Source: Paracoccaceae bacterium | Lineage (GTDB): Bacteria > Pseudomonadota > Alphaproteobacteria > Rhodobacterales > Rhodobacteraceae | Assembly: GCA_026982275.1 (NCBI GenBank) | Contig: JALSHK010000461.1 | Location: 1-9,212, forward strand | DNA: 9,212 nucleotides | Direction of reading: 5' to 3' | Part shown: piece after piece, positions 1 through 6,422 of the stretch | How positions within the stretch are numbered: position 1 is the first letter of the stretch | How the letters are laid out: every line of letters begins with the position of its first letter | Position numbers and translations under genes: made by a program | Notes under the pieces: generated by a model | The model's input: the letters and a program-made list of their open reading frames with translations, nothing else | Database searches by the model: none | What the model was told of the DNA's origin: nothing

Positions 1-83
1 ACCAGACTGAAATCACCTTGAATCAGGGGCTTATTGAGCAGATTGTCGGTGGTGAAGGCTTGCGCGCAGGCAATGGTTTCTAG
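1..83 (+). CDS. C-terminal end of an upstream gene, probably PpiD/SurA-like peptidyl-prolyl isomerase (partial)
   Basis: An open frame enters from the left edge (first full codon at 3) and stops at TAG 81-83. About 26 residues are visible, including ITLNQGLIEQIVGG and a Gly-rich tail. PpiD proteins, which are periplasmic membrane-anchored folding chaperones with a parvulin domain, commonly end in a similar 'LNQ-a-I' segment, and I recall ppiD preceding trpE in Rhodobacteraceae. Both are memory-based, and no catalytic domain is in view, so the name is tentative. That a gene ends here is well supported: the frame is open and its stop lies only 3 nt before the trpE ATG, which suggests translational coupling with trpE. 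Confidence 0.55.
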   Translation, partial: QTEITLNQGLIEQIVGGEGLRAGNGF

Positions 84-86
84 CCT

Positions 87-1598
87 ATGAGCCTTTTTCC
101 CAGCTTTTCCGATTTTGAGTCCGGCTATAACGCCGGCAAGAATCAGGTCGTGTGGCAGCGCATTGTCGCCGATATGGATACACCTGTCTCCCTGATGCTG
201 AAGCTGACCCAGGGCCGCAAAGACAGCTTCATCCTTGAATCCGTCACCGGTGGCGAGGTGCGGGGGCGCTATTCGATCATCGGCATGAAGCCCGATCTGG
301 TCTGGAAATGCCATGGCGACAAAGCCAGCCTGAACCGCGAGGCGCGCTTTGACGAAACCGCCTTCAAGCCTGAATCGGCAGACCCGCTCACCAGCCTTCG
401 CACGCTGCTGGCCGAAAGCCGGATCGAGCTGCCCGAAGGCATGCCGCCAATGTCGGCGGGGCTATTCGGCTTTCTGGGCTATGATATGATCCGGCTGGTA
501 GAGCATCTGCCCGATGTGAACCCGGACCCGATCGGCCTGCCCGATGCGGTCATGCAGCGCCCCTCGGTGGTGGTGGTGGTGGACGGGGTCAAGGGCGAGG
601 TCACCGTGGTATCTCCGGCCTGGGCCAATTCGGGGCTGGGCGCGCGCGCCGCCTATGCGCAAGCCGCCGAGCGCGTGGCCGATGCGCTGCGTGACCTTGA
701 TCGGCCTGCGGTGACGGGCATCAGCGAATTGGCCGAGCTAGAGACCGCCGAGCCGGTCAGCAATATGAGCAAGGCGGACTATTTTGATATGGTCAACAAG
801 GCCAAGGCCTATATCCGCGCCGGAGATATTTTTCAGGTGGTGCCAAGCCAGCGCTGGAAACAGGATTTCACCCTGCCACCCTTTACGCTTTATCGCGCCC
901 TGCGCCGCACCAACCCGTCGCCCTATATGTTTTATTTCAATTTTGGCAACTATCAGATCGTCGGGGCCAGCCCCGAGATACTGGTGCAGGTCAAGGGGAG
1001 CAAGGTCACCATCCGTCCGATTGCCGGCACCCGCAAGCGCGGGGCCAACGAGGCCGAGGATCTGGCGCTGGAAAAAGACCTGCTGGCTGACCCCAAAGAA
1101 TGCGCCGAACACCTTATGCTGCTGGATCTTGGCCGCAATGATGTGGGCCGGGTGGCCAAAACCGGCACCGTGAATCCCAACGAGCAATTTATCATCGAGC
1201 GCTATTCCCATGTGATGCATATTGTATCCAATGTTGAGGGCGAGCTTTCCGAGGATCATGATGCTTTGAGCGCCTTGCTTGCGGGGCTGCCGGCAGGCAC
1301 GGTCTCGGGCGCACCAAAGGTGCGGGCGATGGAAATCATTGACGAGCTGGAAAGCGAAAAGCGCGGGGTATATGGCGGCGGCTTTGGCTATTTTGCCTGC
1401 AATGGCGATATGGATATCTGCATCGCCCTTCGCACCTCGGTGATCAAGGATCAGGTGCTTTATGTGCAGGCCGGCGGGGGTGTGGTTTATGATAGTGATC
1501 CCGAAGCTGAATACCAGGAAACCGTAAATAAATCCAAAGCGCTGAAGCAGGCCGCCCGGGAGGCGGGCCTGTTTGCCCGCACGCGTAGCAACGGTTAG
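87..1598 (+). CDS. trpE: Anthranilate synthase component I (TrpE)
   Basis: This 503-residue protein is a full-length aminase subunit. With the TrpG glutaminase it converts chorismate and glutamine to anthranilate in the cytoplasm, the first committed step of tryptophan synthesis. The N-terminal domain (about 20-170) carries the tryptophan feedback elements: PVSLMLKL at 33-40 and LESV at 50-53. The C-terminal chorismate-binding domain (about 225-490) has PIAGTRKRG at 311-319, HLMLLDLGRNDVGRV at 342-356, GTVSGAPK at 404-411, GVYGGGFGYF at 427-436 and the Gly-rich QAGGGVVYDSDPEAEYQE near 461-478. Feedback inhibition by tryptophan is therefore expected. The ATG at 87 gives the family-typical N-terminus but has no strong Shine-Dalgarno; it lies 3 nt after the upstream stop, so translation may rely on coupling. 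TrpE is separate from TrpG, not fused as in Rhizobium-type TrpE(G), and its partner gene lies about 2.5 kb downstream. Confidence 0.98.
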   Translation: MSLFPSFSDFESGYNAGKNQVVWQRIVADMDTPVSLMLKLTQGRKDSFILESVTGGEVRGRYSIIGMKPDLVWKCHGDKASLNREARFDETAFKPESADPLTSLRTLLAESRIELPEGMPPMSAGLFGFLGYDMIRLVEHLPDVNPDPIGLPDAVMQRPSVVVVVDGVKGEVTVVSPAWANSGLGARAAYAQAAERVADALRDLDRPAVTGISELAELETAEPVSNMSKADYFDMVNKAKAYIRAGDIFQVVPSQRWKQDFTLPPFTLYRALRRTNPSPYMFYFNFGNYQIVGASPEILVQVKGSKVTIRPIAGTRKRGANEAEDLALEKDLLADPKECAEHLMLLDLGRNDVGRVAKTGTVNPNEQFIIERYSHVMHIVSNVEGELSEDHDALSALLAGLPAGTVSGAPKVRAMEIIDELESEKRGVYGGGFGYFACNGDMDICIALRTSVIKDQVLYVQAGGGVVYDSDPEAEYQETVNKSKALKQAAREAGLFARTRSNG

Positions 1599-1610
1599 CC
1601 GGCACAATAC

Positions 1611-1624
1611 TTGATCCTCGTCAA
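1611..1624 (+). promoter_or_regulatory. FNR/FnrL-like operator box
   Basis: The 14-bp sequence TTGATCCTCGTCAA matches the FNR-family consensus TTGAT-N4-ATCAA at nine of ten defined bases (G instead of A at the start of the right half). It lies in the 72-bp gap between trpE and the transporter gene, centred about 53 bp before the transporter ATG. A possible -10 (TATAAC, 1642-1647) puts the box centre roughly 36-37 bp before the predicted transcription start. A -10 a few bases further right (around 1645-1652) would give the classic class II spacing of -41.5. This is consistent with activation by an anaerobic regulator such as FnrL or a Dnr/Nnr paralogue. Binding is an inference from sequence alone. 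Confidence 0.5.
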
Positions 1625-1641
1625 TATTTGCGTAAACTCGG

Positions 1642-1665
1642 TATAACAATAAAAATACACGAGGG
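1642..1665 (+). promoter_or_regulatory. Probable -10 element and ribosome binding site of the TDT transporter gene
   Basis: TATAAC at 1642-1647 resembles a -10 hexamer and is followed by an A-rich stretch. No good -35 lies 17 bp upstream, as expected of an activator-dependent promoter. GAGGGA at 1661-1666 is a good Shine-Dalgarno with the ATG at 1671 suitably spaced, and it decides the start. The transporter thus appears to have its own promoter rather than depending only on trpE read-through. Confidence 0.4.
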
Positions 1666-1670
1666 ACGTA

Positions 1671-2633
1671 ATGCTATTAGAAACGCCGCTTTGGCGCCAA
1701 ACCCCGCCCGCTGCCTTTCCGGTTTGCCTTGGATTCATGTCTTTGGCCCTTGGCTGGAGGGGGGCTGCCGATATAATTCCGTGGATATCCGAAGATATCG
1801 GCAATCTGATGCTGGCGGCTTCCACCGGATATTTCATCTGGTTTGTCGGGTTTTATTTGCGAAAGCTGCTCTCGCGCCCCTCTGTATTGTTTGAAGATAT
1901 GCAAAGCCCGCCCGCCCGTGCCGGAATCGCGTCGATGGCAATGGCCATGATGCTTCTGGCCGCCGCATTGCTGCCACTGGGCGTATCGGTGCCGCTGGTA
2001 TGGTGGACAGGGGTGGTGATGCAAATTCTTGCCAGCGCGATTGTGCTGCATGCCATCTGGCAAGACCCGCCCGAAAAGCGCCATTTCACTACCTTTCAGT
2101 ATCTCACCTTTGTCGGACCGGTGCTTGGACCGATTGCAGGGGTGCCTCTGGGTTATGTCTGGCAAAGCCAGGCCCTGATCTGGGCGGCAATGGTCGCGTA
2201 TGTGATTGTGACGGCCGGTATCCTGCTCACCTTCAGGCGGGACCCGCTGCCCAGGGCTTTACGGCCCAGTGTAATGATCTTCCTCGCGCCGGTATGCCTG
2301 TTTGCGCTCGGCTTTGGCACTTTGGGAAACCATGAGCTTTTCCTGTGGTTTTATCGCGCGGGGGATGTGATGCTTGTGGGCCTGATAATTTTGCTGCCCT
2401 GGATGCTGCGTGGAGGCTATACGCCGGTCTGGGCGTCCTTCACCTTTCCGATTGCCGCCTGGCTGAATGTGCAGGTGATGGCAGTTGCTACCGGCCACGG
2501 CACTATGGCCCTTACGGGGGTTTATGCCGGGCTGGCCATTGGCACGCCGGTGATCCTCTATCTGGTATATCGCACGGTGATGGAATGGGTAACGGGTGAT
2601 CTGGCGCGGGATTCCCATGCCGCTACGGCCTAG
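1671..2633 (+). CDS. TDT / TehA / SLAC1-family membrane transporter
   Basis: The product is a very hydrophobic 320-residue protein with about ten predicted membrane helices (for example near 12-28, 44-64, 84-105, 108-128, 142-163, 167-187, 200-218, 231-246, 255-273 and 278-302). It has family-like features: the TPPAAFPVCLGFMSLALGWR opening with its helix-breaking prolines, ALRPSVMIFLAPV at 196-208, and WASFTFPIAAW at 254-264. The TDT family includes TehA of Haemophilus, a SLAC1-like anion channel, and tellurite-resistance or C4-dicarboxylate permeases. These are inner-membrane anion pathways, and the substrate here cannot be read from the sequence. The start is fixed by a good Shine-Dalgarno (1661-1666). 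It sits between trpE and a convergent yibQ-like gene with no link to tryptophan synthesis, which suggests a lineage-specific insertion. An FNR-like box upstream hints at control by oxygen. No TehB methyltransferase gene is nearby. Confidence 0.85.
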   Translation: MLLETPLWRQTPPAAFPVCLGFMSLALGWRGAADIIPWISEDIGNLMLAASTGYFIWFVGFYLRKLLSRPSVLFEDMQSPPARAGIASMAMAMMLLAAALLPLGVSVPLVWWTGVVMQILASAIVLHAIWQDPPEKRHFTTFQYLTFVGPVLGPIAGVPLGYVWQSQALIWAAMVAYVIVTAGILLTFRRDPLPRALRPSVMIFLAPVCLFALGFGTLGNHELFLWFYRAGDVMLVGLIILLPWMLRGGYTPVWASFTFPIAAWLNVQVMAVATGHGTMALTGVYAGLAIGTPVILYLVYRTVMEWVTGDLARDSHAATA

Positions 2634-2699
2634 CTCTGGCCCAAATCGCCACCGCCGCCTGCCAGCCCACCCGCCCCGAGGGCAGATGAGCGGCATATG

Positions 2700-3944
2700 C
2701 TAATTCGCTGGCCGCTGGATAGCGACGCTCACCGGCACGATCTGCAACCGCTGGGCAAAAGCCCCGTCAAGCCAGCGGATCACCGCCTCGATCGTGGCGG
2801 GGCGGGTGCGGGCAAATACAATCGCGCTCCCCTTGGTCAGGGCATCAAAGGCCGCGCGATCCAGCGATTGCAGGATCAGGTCTATATCCTGGGATTCATC
2901 AATCACCTGCACTACATTCCCGTAAGCCGCGCCGGCTCTTAAAGCTTGGTCCCGTGCCACAAGATCACCGGTGCCGGCAAAAGTGATCAGCCCCAGCCCC
3001 GCCGGGCGAGTGGCATCCAGAACCTCGCGCATGGCATCACGATTGAGCATCACCCCCGAATCGGGCGCATCGATCAGGGCCACGGCCACAGGCACATTCT
3101 GCATATATCCAGAAATGGTTTCGGATACCCCCTCGGTGCGGCTCATCCCGGATGGTAGCATCGCAACCACCTCATAACCGCTTTCGCGGATGCTTTGGGC
3201 CGAGACCGAAGAATCCGCGTCTGCGGGTAGCGCAAAGCTCAAGGGGGTATCGGTGGCATAAAGATCCGCCAGCGAGGTTTCCAATGTATCTTCCAGAATG
3301 ATCGCGAGCATGGGTTTGGAGGCATCTCCGGTAAAGGCAACGGCAAACACCTCGACCGCCGGACCGGAAGCGGAAGGCGATAGCTCTGCCGGTGCTGTGG
3401 CAGGTGCTGCCGTTACAGCGGGAGATGCTGAAATCGTCGCCACCGAGGCCGATTGCCCGGGCACTTCCGATCCGGAAGCAACATTGCCGATATTGGGCAC
3501 TTCGGCGCTTGCGGTTTCGACGACGGGTTCGGCGCGGGCTTCAGAGCCTGCAATCTGTGGATTGACCAGGCTTGCCGGGCTTGAATCCCCTGCCCCGCCA
3601 ATTGCGATGGAATTGCTTTCGCCAATTTCGGGCTGGGCCATGCTGGCCATGCCGGTATCCGGAGCGGCAGGCAGGTTGCTCTGCGGCGGCGCGGCAGGGA
3701 TGGCCGGCACGGAACTGCTTTCGGAAACCGCAGGGGAGGTATTCAGCCCGGGCGAGGCTTCTTCCACTATTGTATTTTCTGCCGATCCGGAAACACCGGA
3801 CTCCGCCATCTCGACCGGCGCGCTGGCATTGCTGATATTGATCGGATACAAAAAAGAAAGCACTAGATACAACATGATGCTGACAGCCACCCCGTAGATA
3901 ACCCCTACGAAAAAGCCGCCGCCTTTGCTGTGAGACGTCGACAT
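2700..3944 (-). CDS. YibQ-like divergent polysaccharide deacetylase family protein (DUF610/PF04748), probably catalytically inactive
   Basis: The product has 414 residues. An N-terminal membrane anchor (about 11-33) is followed by a long low-complexity linker rich in Ala, Ser, Pro, Gly and Glu (about 40-195) and then a C-terminal globular domain (about 210-411). The domain pattern (MLAIILEDTLETSLADL, then LSFALPAD, EVVAMLPSGM, VAVALIDAPDSGVML, GLGLITFAG and a terminal PVSVAIQ) matches the divergent polysaccharide deacetylase (YibQ) family, a NodB-like barrel. The domain should face the periplasm. The usual metal-ligand DD after the first strand reads ED (218-219), and the His-containing HMGS-type motif is not visible, so enzymatic activity is doubtful. 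The start is supported by AGAGGA (plus positions 3951-3956, reverse complement) spaced 6 nt from the ATG. The gene diverges from trpG across a 128-bp gap and converges with the transporter gene. A yibQ-like gene between trpE and trpG is, from memory, common in Rhodobacteraceae. Confidence 0.85.
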   Translation of the reverse strand: MSTSHSKGGGFFVGVIYGVAVSIMLYLVLSFLYPINISNASAPVEMAESGVSGSAENTIVEEASPGLNTSPAVSESSSVPAIPAAPPQSNLPAAPDTGMASMAQPEIGESNSIAIGGAGDSSPASLVNPQIAGSEARAEPVVETASAEVPNIGNVASGSEVPGQSASVATISASPAVTAAPATAPAELSPSASGPAVEVFAVAFTGDASKPMLAIILEDTLETSLADLYATDTPLSFALPADADSSVSAQSIRESGYEVVAMLPSGMSRTEGVSETISGYMQNVPVAVALIDAPDSGVMLNRDAMREVLDATRPAGLGLITFAGTGDLVARDQALRAGAAYGNVVQVIDESQDIDLILQSLDRAAFDALTKGSAIVFARTRPATIEAVIRWLDGAFAQRLQIVPVSVAIQRPAN

Positions 3945-4072
3945 GGATATTCCTCTGATTTCCTTTTCAAAACAGGGTTTTCACTTTCCCCCGCTACCTG
4001 CTAAACACTCTATCAATAAAATCGGGGTAATCAAAAGCCCCTATTGGGTAAAACATTCGCGAAAGTAGGCTC
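3945..4072. promoter_or_regulatory. Divergent intergenic region between the yibQ-like gene and trpG
   Basis: This 128-bp AT-richer gap must hold promoters for both directions. For the minus-strand gene, TTGATT and TAGAGT (plus coordinates about 4007-4034, reverse complement) with a 16-bp spacer form a plausible pair, and AGAGGA (3951-3956 reverse complement) is its ribosome binding site. For trpG, TTTTCA (3978-3983) with CTAAAC (4001-4006, 17-bp spacer) is a weak candidate. The trpG ATG is preceded only by a weak AGTAGG. No convincing trp leader peptide with Trp codons and no attenuator with a U-tract was seen, so the control of trpGDC is not evident from sequence. Confidence 0.4.
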
Positions 4073-4654
4073 ATGCTACTGCTGATTGATAATTATGATA
4101 GCTTCACCTATAATCTGGTGCATTATTTTGGCGAGCTTGGCGAGAAGGTTTTGGTCAAGCGCAATGACGAGCTGAGCATTGATGACGCGATGGGATTGAA
4201 TCCTTCAGCGATTCTGCTGTCCCCCGGCCCTTGTGATCCGGATCAGGCAGGCATCTGCCTCGGGCTGATCAAAGCCGCTGCCAAGGCGCGGATGCCGCTG
4301 ATGGGGGTTTGCCTCGGGCATCAGAGCATCGGGCAGGCTTTTGGCGGCAAGGTCGTGCGCTCCGACCAGATCGTGCATGGCAAGGTCGGAGAAATTCTGC
4401 ACCAAAACAAAGGGTTGTTTGCCGGTATCCCTTCCCCCTTCAAGGCCACGCGCTATCATTCCCTGACGGTGGAGCCCGAAAGCCTGCCCGATGCGCTGGA
4501 AATCACTGCCGAGGTGGCCGATGGCACCATCATGGGGCTTTCGCACCGCGAATTGCCGATCCACGGCGTGCAGTTCCACCCTGAATCCATCGCCACCGAG
4601 CATGGCCACCAGATATTGCAAAACTTTCTCAGCCTCGCAAAGGAACCCGCATGA
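4073..4654 (+). CDS. trpG: Anthranilate synthase component II, glutamine amidotransferase (TrpG)
   Basis: This 193-residue class I glutamine amidotransferase releases ammonia from glutamine for TrpE. Family landmarks are LLIDNYDSFTYNLVHYF at 3-19, SPGPCDPDQAG at 50-60, the nucleophile elbow GVCLGHQSIGQAFGG at 78-92 with Cys80, YHSLTVE at 128-134, and GVQFHPESI at 165-173 with catalytic His169 and Glu171. The length is typical for a stand-alone TrpG. In many bacteria the same subunit also serves folate synthesis as PabA; the position next to trpD favours the tryptophan role without excluding both. The start is the first ATG and begins with the expected MLLLIDNYD. Its stop overlaps the trpD ATG in an ATGA, so the two are translationally coupled. 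Confidence 0.98.
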   Translation: MLLLIDNYDSFTYNLVHYFGELGEKVLVKRNDELSIDDAMGLNPSAILLSPGPCDPDQAGICLGLIKAAAKARMPLMGVCLGHQSIGQAFGGKVVRSDQIVHGKVGEILHQNKGLFAGIPSPFKATRYHSLTVEPESLPDALEITAEVADGTIMGLSHRELPIHGVQFHPESIATEHGHQILQNFLSLAKEPA

Positions 4655-5667
4655 GCGACGCCCTGAAACCGATCATCGCCAAAGCCATTGATGGCCCGCT
4701 TACCCGCACCGATGCCCAAGCCGCCTTTGATATCATCATGGATGGCAGCGCCACCCTTTCCCAGATCGCCGGATTTCTGATGGTGCTGCGCACCCGCTCG
4801 GAAGGGCCGGTAGAGATCACCGCCGCCGCCCGTGCCATGCGCGCGCGCTGCAAGCCCGTGAGCGCCCCCGCCGGCGCGATGGATATCGTCGGCACGGGCG
4901 GCACCGGCAAGGCCACCCTGAATATCTCGACCGCCACGGCATTTGTGGTGGCGGGTGCGGGCATTCCCGTAGCCAAGCACGGCAATAAAAACATCTCGTC
5001 CAAATCGGGCGCGGCGGATGCTCTGGGCCAGATGGGGGTGAATGTGATGGTAGAGCCGGAGGTGGTGGAGCGCGGGCTGGCCGAGGCCAATATCGGCTTT
5101 ATGATGGCCCCGATGCACCACCCCGCCATGCGCCATGTGATGCCCGCAAGGCTGGAGCTGGGCACGCGCACCATCTTCAATATCCTTGGCCCGCTGACCA
5201 ACCCTGCGGGCGTTAAGCGCCAGCTTACCGGCGTTTTCACCCCGCATTTGCTGGTGCATATGGCCGAAACCCTGCAAGATCTTGGCTCGGAGCGCGCCTG
5301 GCTGGTGCATGGCTCGGATGGCACAGACGAGATCACCATTTGCGGCCCTACAGCCGTGGCCAAGCTGGAAAACGGCGTGATCCTGCAAGGGGAGATCCAC
5401 CCCGAGGATGCAGGATTGCCGGTCTATCCTTTTGCCGACATCACCGGCGGCTCGCCTGAATATAACGGCAAGGCTCTGCGCGCGGTGCTGAGCGGCGAAA
5501 AGGGCGGCTATCGCGATGCGGTGCTGCTGAATGCGGCGGCCGCTTTGGTGATTGCCGATAGAGCCGACAGCCTGAAAGCCGGGGTGGAAATCGCCGCTGA
5601 AAGCCTTGATTCGGGCAAGGCGATGCAGGCGGTCAAAACCCTTGCGCGCATCACCGCTGCCGCATGA
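4651..5667 (+). CDS. trpD: Anthranilate phosphoribosyltransferase (TrpD)
   Basis: This 338-residue enzyme joins anthranilate to phosphoribosyl pyrophosphate (PRPP), giving phosphoribosyl-anthranilate. The N-terminal helical domain (about 1-70) includes SQIAGFLMVLRTRSEG at 37-52. The PRPP loop DIVGTGGTG lies at 78-86 with NIST at 91-94, then KHGNKNISSKSG at 109-120. The anthranilate-site region MMAPMHHPAMRHVMPARLELG runs from 151 with the conserved Arg167. GTRTIFNILGPLTNP is at 171-185, and the metal-binding acidic pair DGTDE is at 223-227. Unusually, the PRPP loop has Thr at 85 where most family members have Asp (GTGGD), and the HGN is followed by Lys rather than Arg; all other landmarks are intact. 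It overlaps trpG by ATGA at the start and the DUF3592-like gene by ATGA at the end. Confidence 0.98.
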   Translation: MSDALKPIIAKAIDGPLTRTDAQAAFDIIMDGSATLSQIAGFLMVLRTRSEGPVEITAAARAMRARCKPVSAPAGAMDIVGTGGTGKATLNISTATAFVVAGAGIPVAKHGNKNISSKSGAADALGQMGVNVMVEPEVVERGLAEANIGFMMAPMHHPAMRHVMPARLELGTRTIFNILGPLTNPAGVKRQLTGVFTPHLLVHMAETLQDLGSERAWLVHGSDGTDEITICGPTAVAKLENGVILQGEIHPEDAGLPVYPFADITGGSPEYNGKALRAVLSGEKGGYRDAVLLNAAAALVIADRADSLKAGVEIAAESLDSGKAMQAVKTLARITAAA

Positions 5668-6383
5668 GGCCGGTTTATGCCATCTTCCTGCGCGCGGGGG
5701 GATGGGTCTCGGTGTTGTTTGTCTGGCTCGGGTTTATCCTGCTGGCCTCGGGCATTTCGGCGCAAATCGGCGCGGCAAAGCTTGCGGATGCATGGGAGAC
5801 CAGCACCGCAACCATCCTGAAAAAATCCGCCTATGAGGGCGGTGGCGGCATTCGCAGGGATAGCTTTGTGGAAAGCACAAAATTCTATATCGACTATGTG
5901 ATCGAGACAAAAGACGGCCCCTTGCGCAATGCCTACGCCGTGCCTCGCAGCTATTATATCTCGGTAAACGAGGGCGATGTAGTGCCGGCGCGCTATTTCG
6001 CCCCCTCCCCCGATATCAACGAGCTATATGAGGGCCAAGCCGCCAAGGCGGGCATGGGCAACACCGCAGTTGGCGTTGCCTTTAGCGTTCTGGGCTTGCT
6101 GATCGCGCTTGGCTTTGGCTTTACCGCTCGCAAGGGCGCGCAGCTATTGCGGCAGGGCGAAACGGTGCAGGCCACGGTTTTGCAGGTTCAGGGGCTGGCG
6201 ATGTTCAGCCGGATTCGATACGGCTTCAAGGCGCCTAACGGGGTGGTTTATGCGCGCAAAAGCTTTTGGCGTCTCAAGCGGGCGCATAAGGGGATTTTAC
6301 GGCGCGCCCTGATCGAGGTGAAATACGACTCAAAGCAGCCAGGCTATTCTTTCTGGCTCGGAGACCTGACGGGGCGCAAATGA
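5664..6383 (+). CDS. Two-TM DUF3592-like membrane protein with two repeated modules
   Basis: This 239-residue protein has no assigned function. Two membrane segments (about 12-33 and 133-153) each precede a soluble, probably beta-rich module. The first runs from TATILKKS (about 48) through FYIDYVIETKDGPL to GDVVPARYFAPSPDINEL. The second runs from QATVLQVQ (about 169) through IRYGFKAPNGVVY to ALIEVKYDSKQPGYSF. The order 'A-T-hydrophobic-L... aromatic-x-Y... small-G-x-hydrophobic... V-x-Y/R-Y... P' is shared, which suggests an internal duplication. The pattern fits the loosely defined DUF3592 family, whose members carry such modules beside TM helices. No catalytic motif is visible. The gene is locked into the operon: its ATG overlaps the trpD stop (ATGA), and trpC starts 39 nt after its stop. 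There is no obvious tie to tryptophan synthesis, so co-expression may be incidental. Confidence 0.75.
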   Translation: MRPVYAIFLRAGGWVSVLFVWLGFILLASGISAQIGAAKLADAWETSTATILKKSAYEGGGGIRRDSFVESTKFYIDYVIETKDGPLRNAYAVPRSYYISVNEGDVVPARYFAPSPDINELYEGQAAKAGMGNTAVGVAFSVLGLLIALGFGFTARKGAQLLRQGETVQATVLQVQGLAMFSRIRYGFKAPNGVVYARKSFWRLKRAHKGILRRALIEVKYDSKQPGYSFWLGDLTGRK

Positions 6384-6422
6384 TAATTGCGCATCGATAG
6401 TAAAAGACGCTACAACAGCGCC

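Noticed and set aside
738..1649. Long minus-strand open frame of 303 codons opposite trpE
   Set aside because: It mirrors the GC-rich codon structure of trpE. The product is rich in His, Gly and Ala without domain logic, and trpE is certain on the other strand.
2634..2699. Possible bidirectional terminator between the convergent genes (CTGCC 2659-2663 with GGCAG 2681-2685)
   Set aside because: The stem is only 5 bp with a 17-nt loop and there is no T-tract on either strand, so it is not supported as an intrinsic terminator.
3298..3897. Plus-strand open frame of about 199 codons in the yibQ-like gene
   Set aside because: It is antisense to the Ala/Ser/Pro linker, and low-complexity GC-rich sequence keeps the opposite frame open. 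The minus-strand gene has an anchor, a domain and a ribosome binding site.
4012..4034. Two ATCAA half-sites before trpG, considered as an FNR site
   Set aside because: They are direct repeats 18 bp apart and not an inverted TTGAT-N4-ATCAA, so they do not form an FNR box.
4024..4041. GGGG...CCCC hairpin before trpG, considered as an attenuator
   Set aside because: The stem is four pairs without a U-tract and without a leader peptide containing Trp codons.
4456..5400. Long minus-strand open frames opposite trpG/trpD (also 6330-7166 opposite trpC)
   Set aside because: They are shadow frames of well-identified trp genes, with His/Gly/Arg-rich composition, no motif and no ribosome binding site.
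6380..6400. Six-codon open frame starting in an ATGA with the end of the DUF3592-like gene, just before trpC
   Set aside because: It could aid reinitiation but contains no Trp codons and no ribosome binding site. Chance is a sufficient explanation.
6387..6422. TTG start extending TrpC by 12 residues
   Set aside because: The added residues are basic and not family-like, the upstream GGGG is too far away, and ATG 6423 gives the standard TrpC N-terminus.
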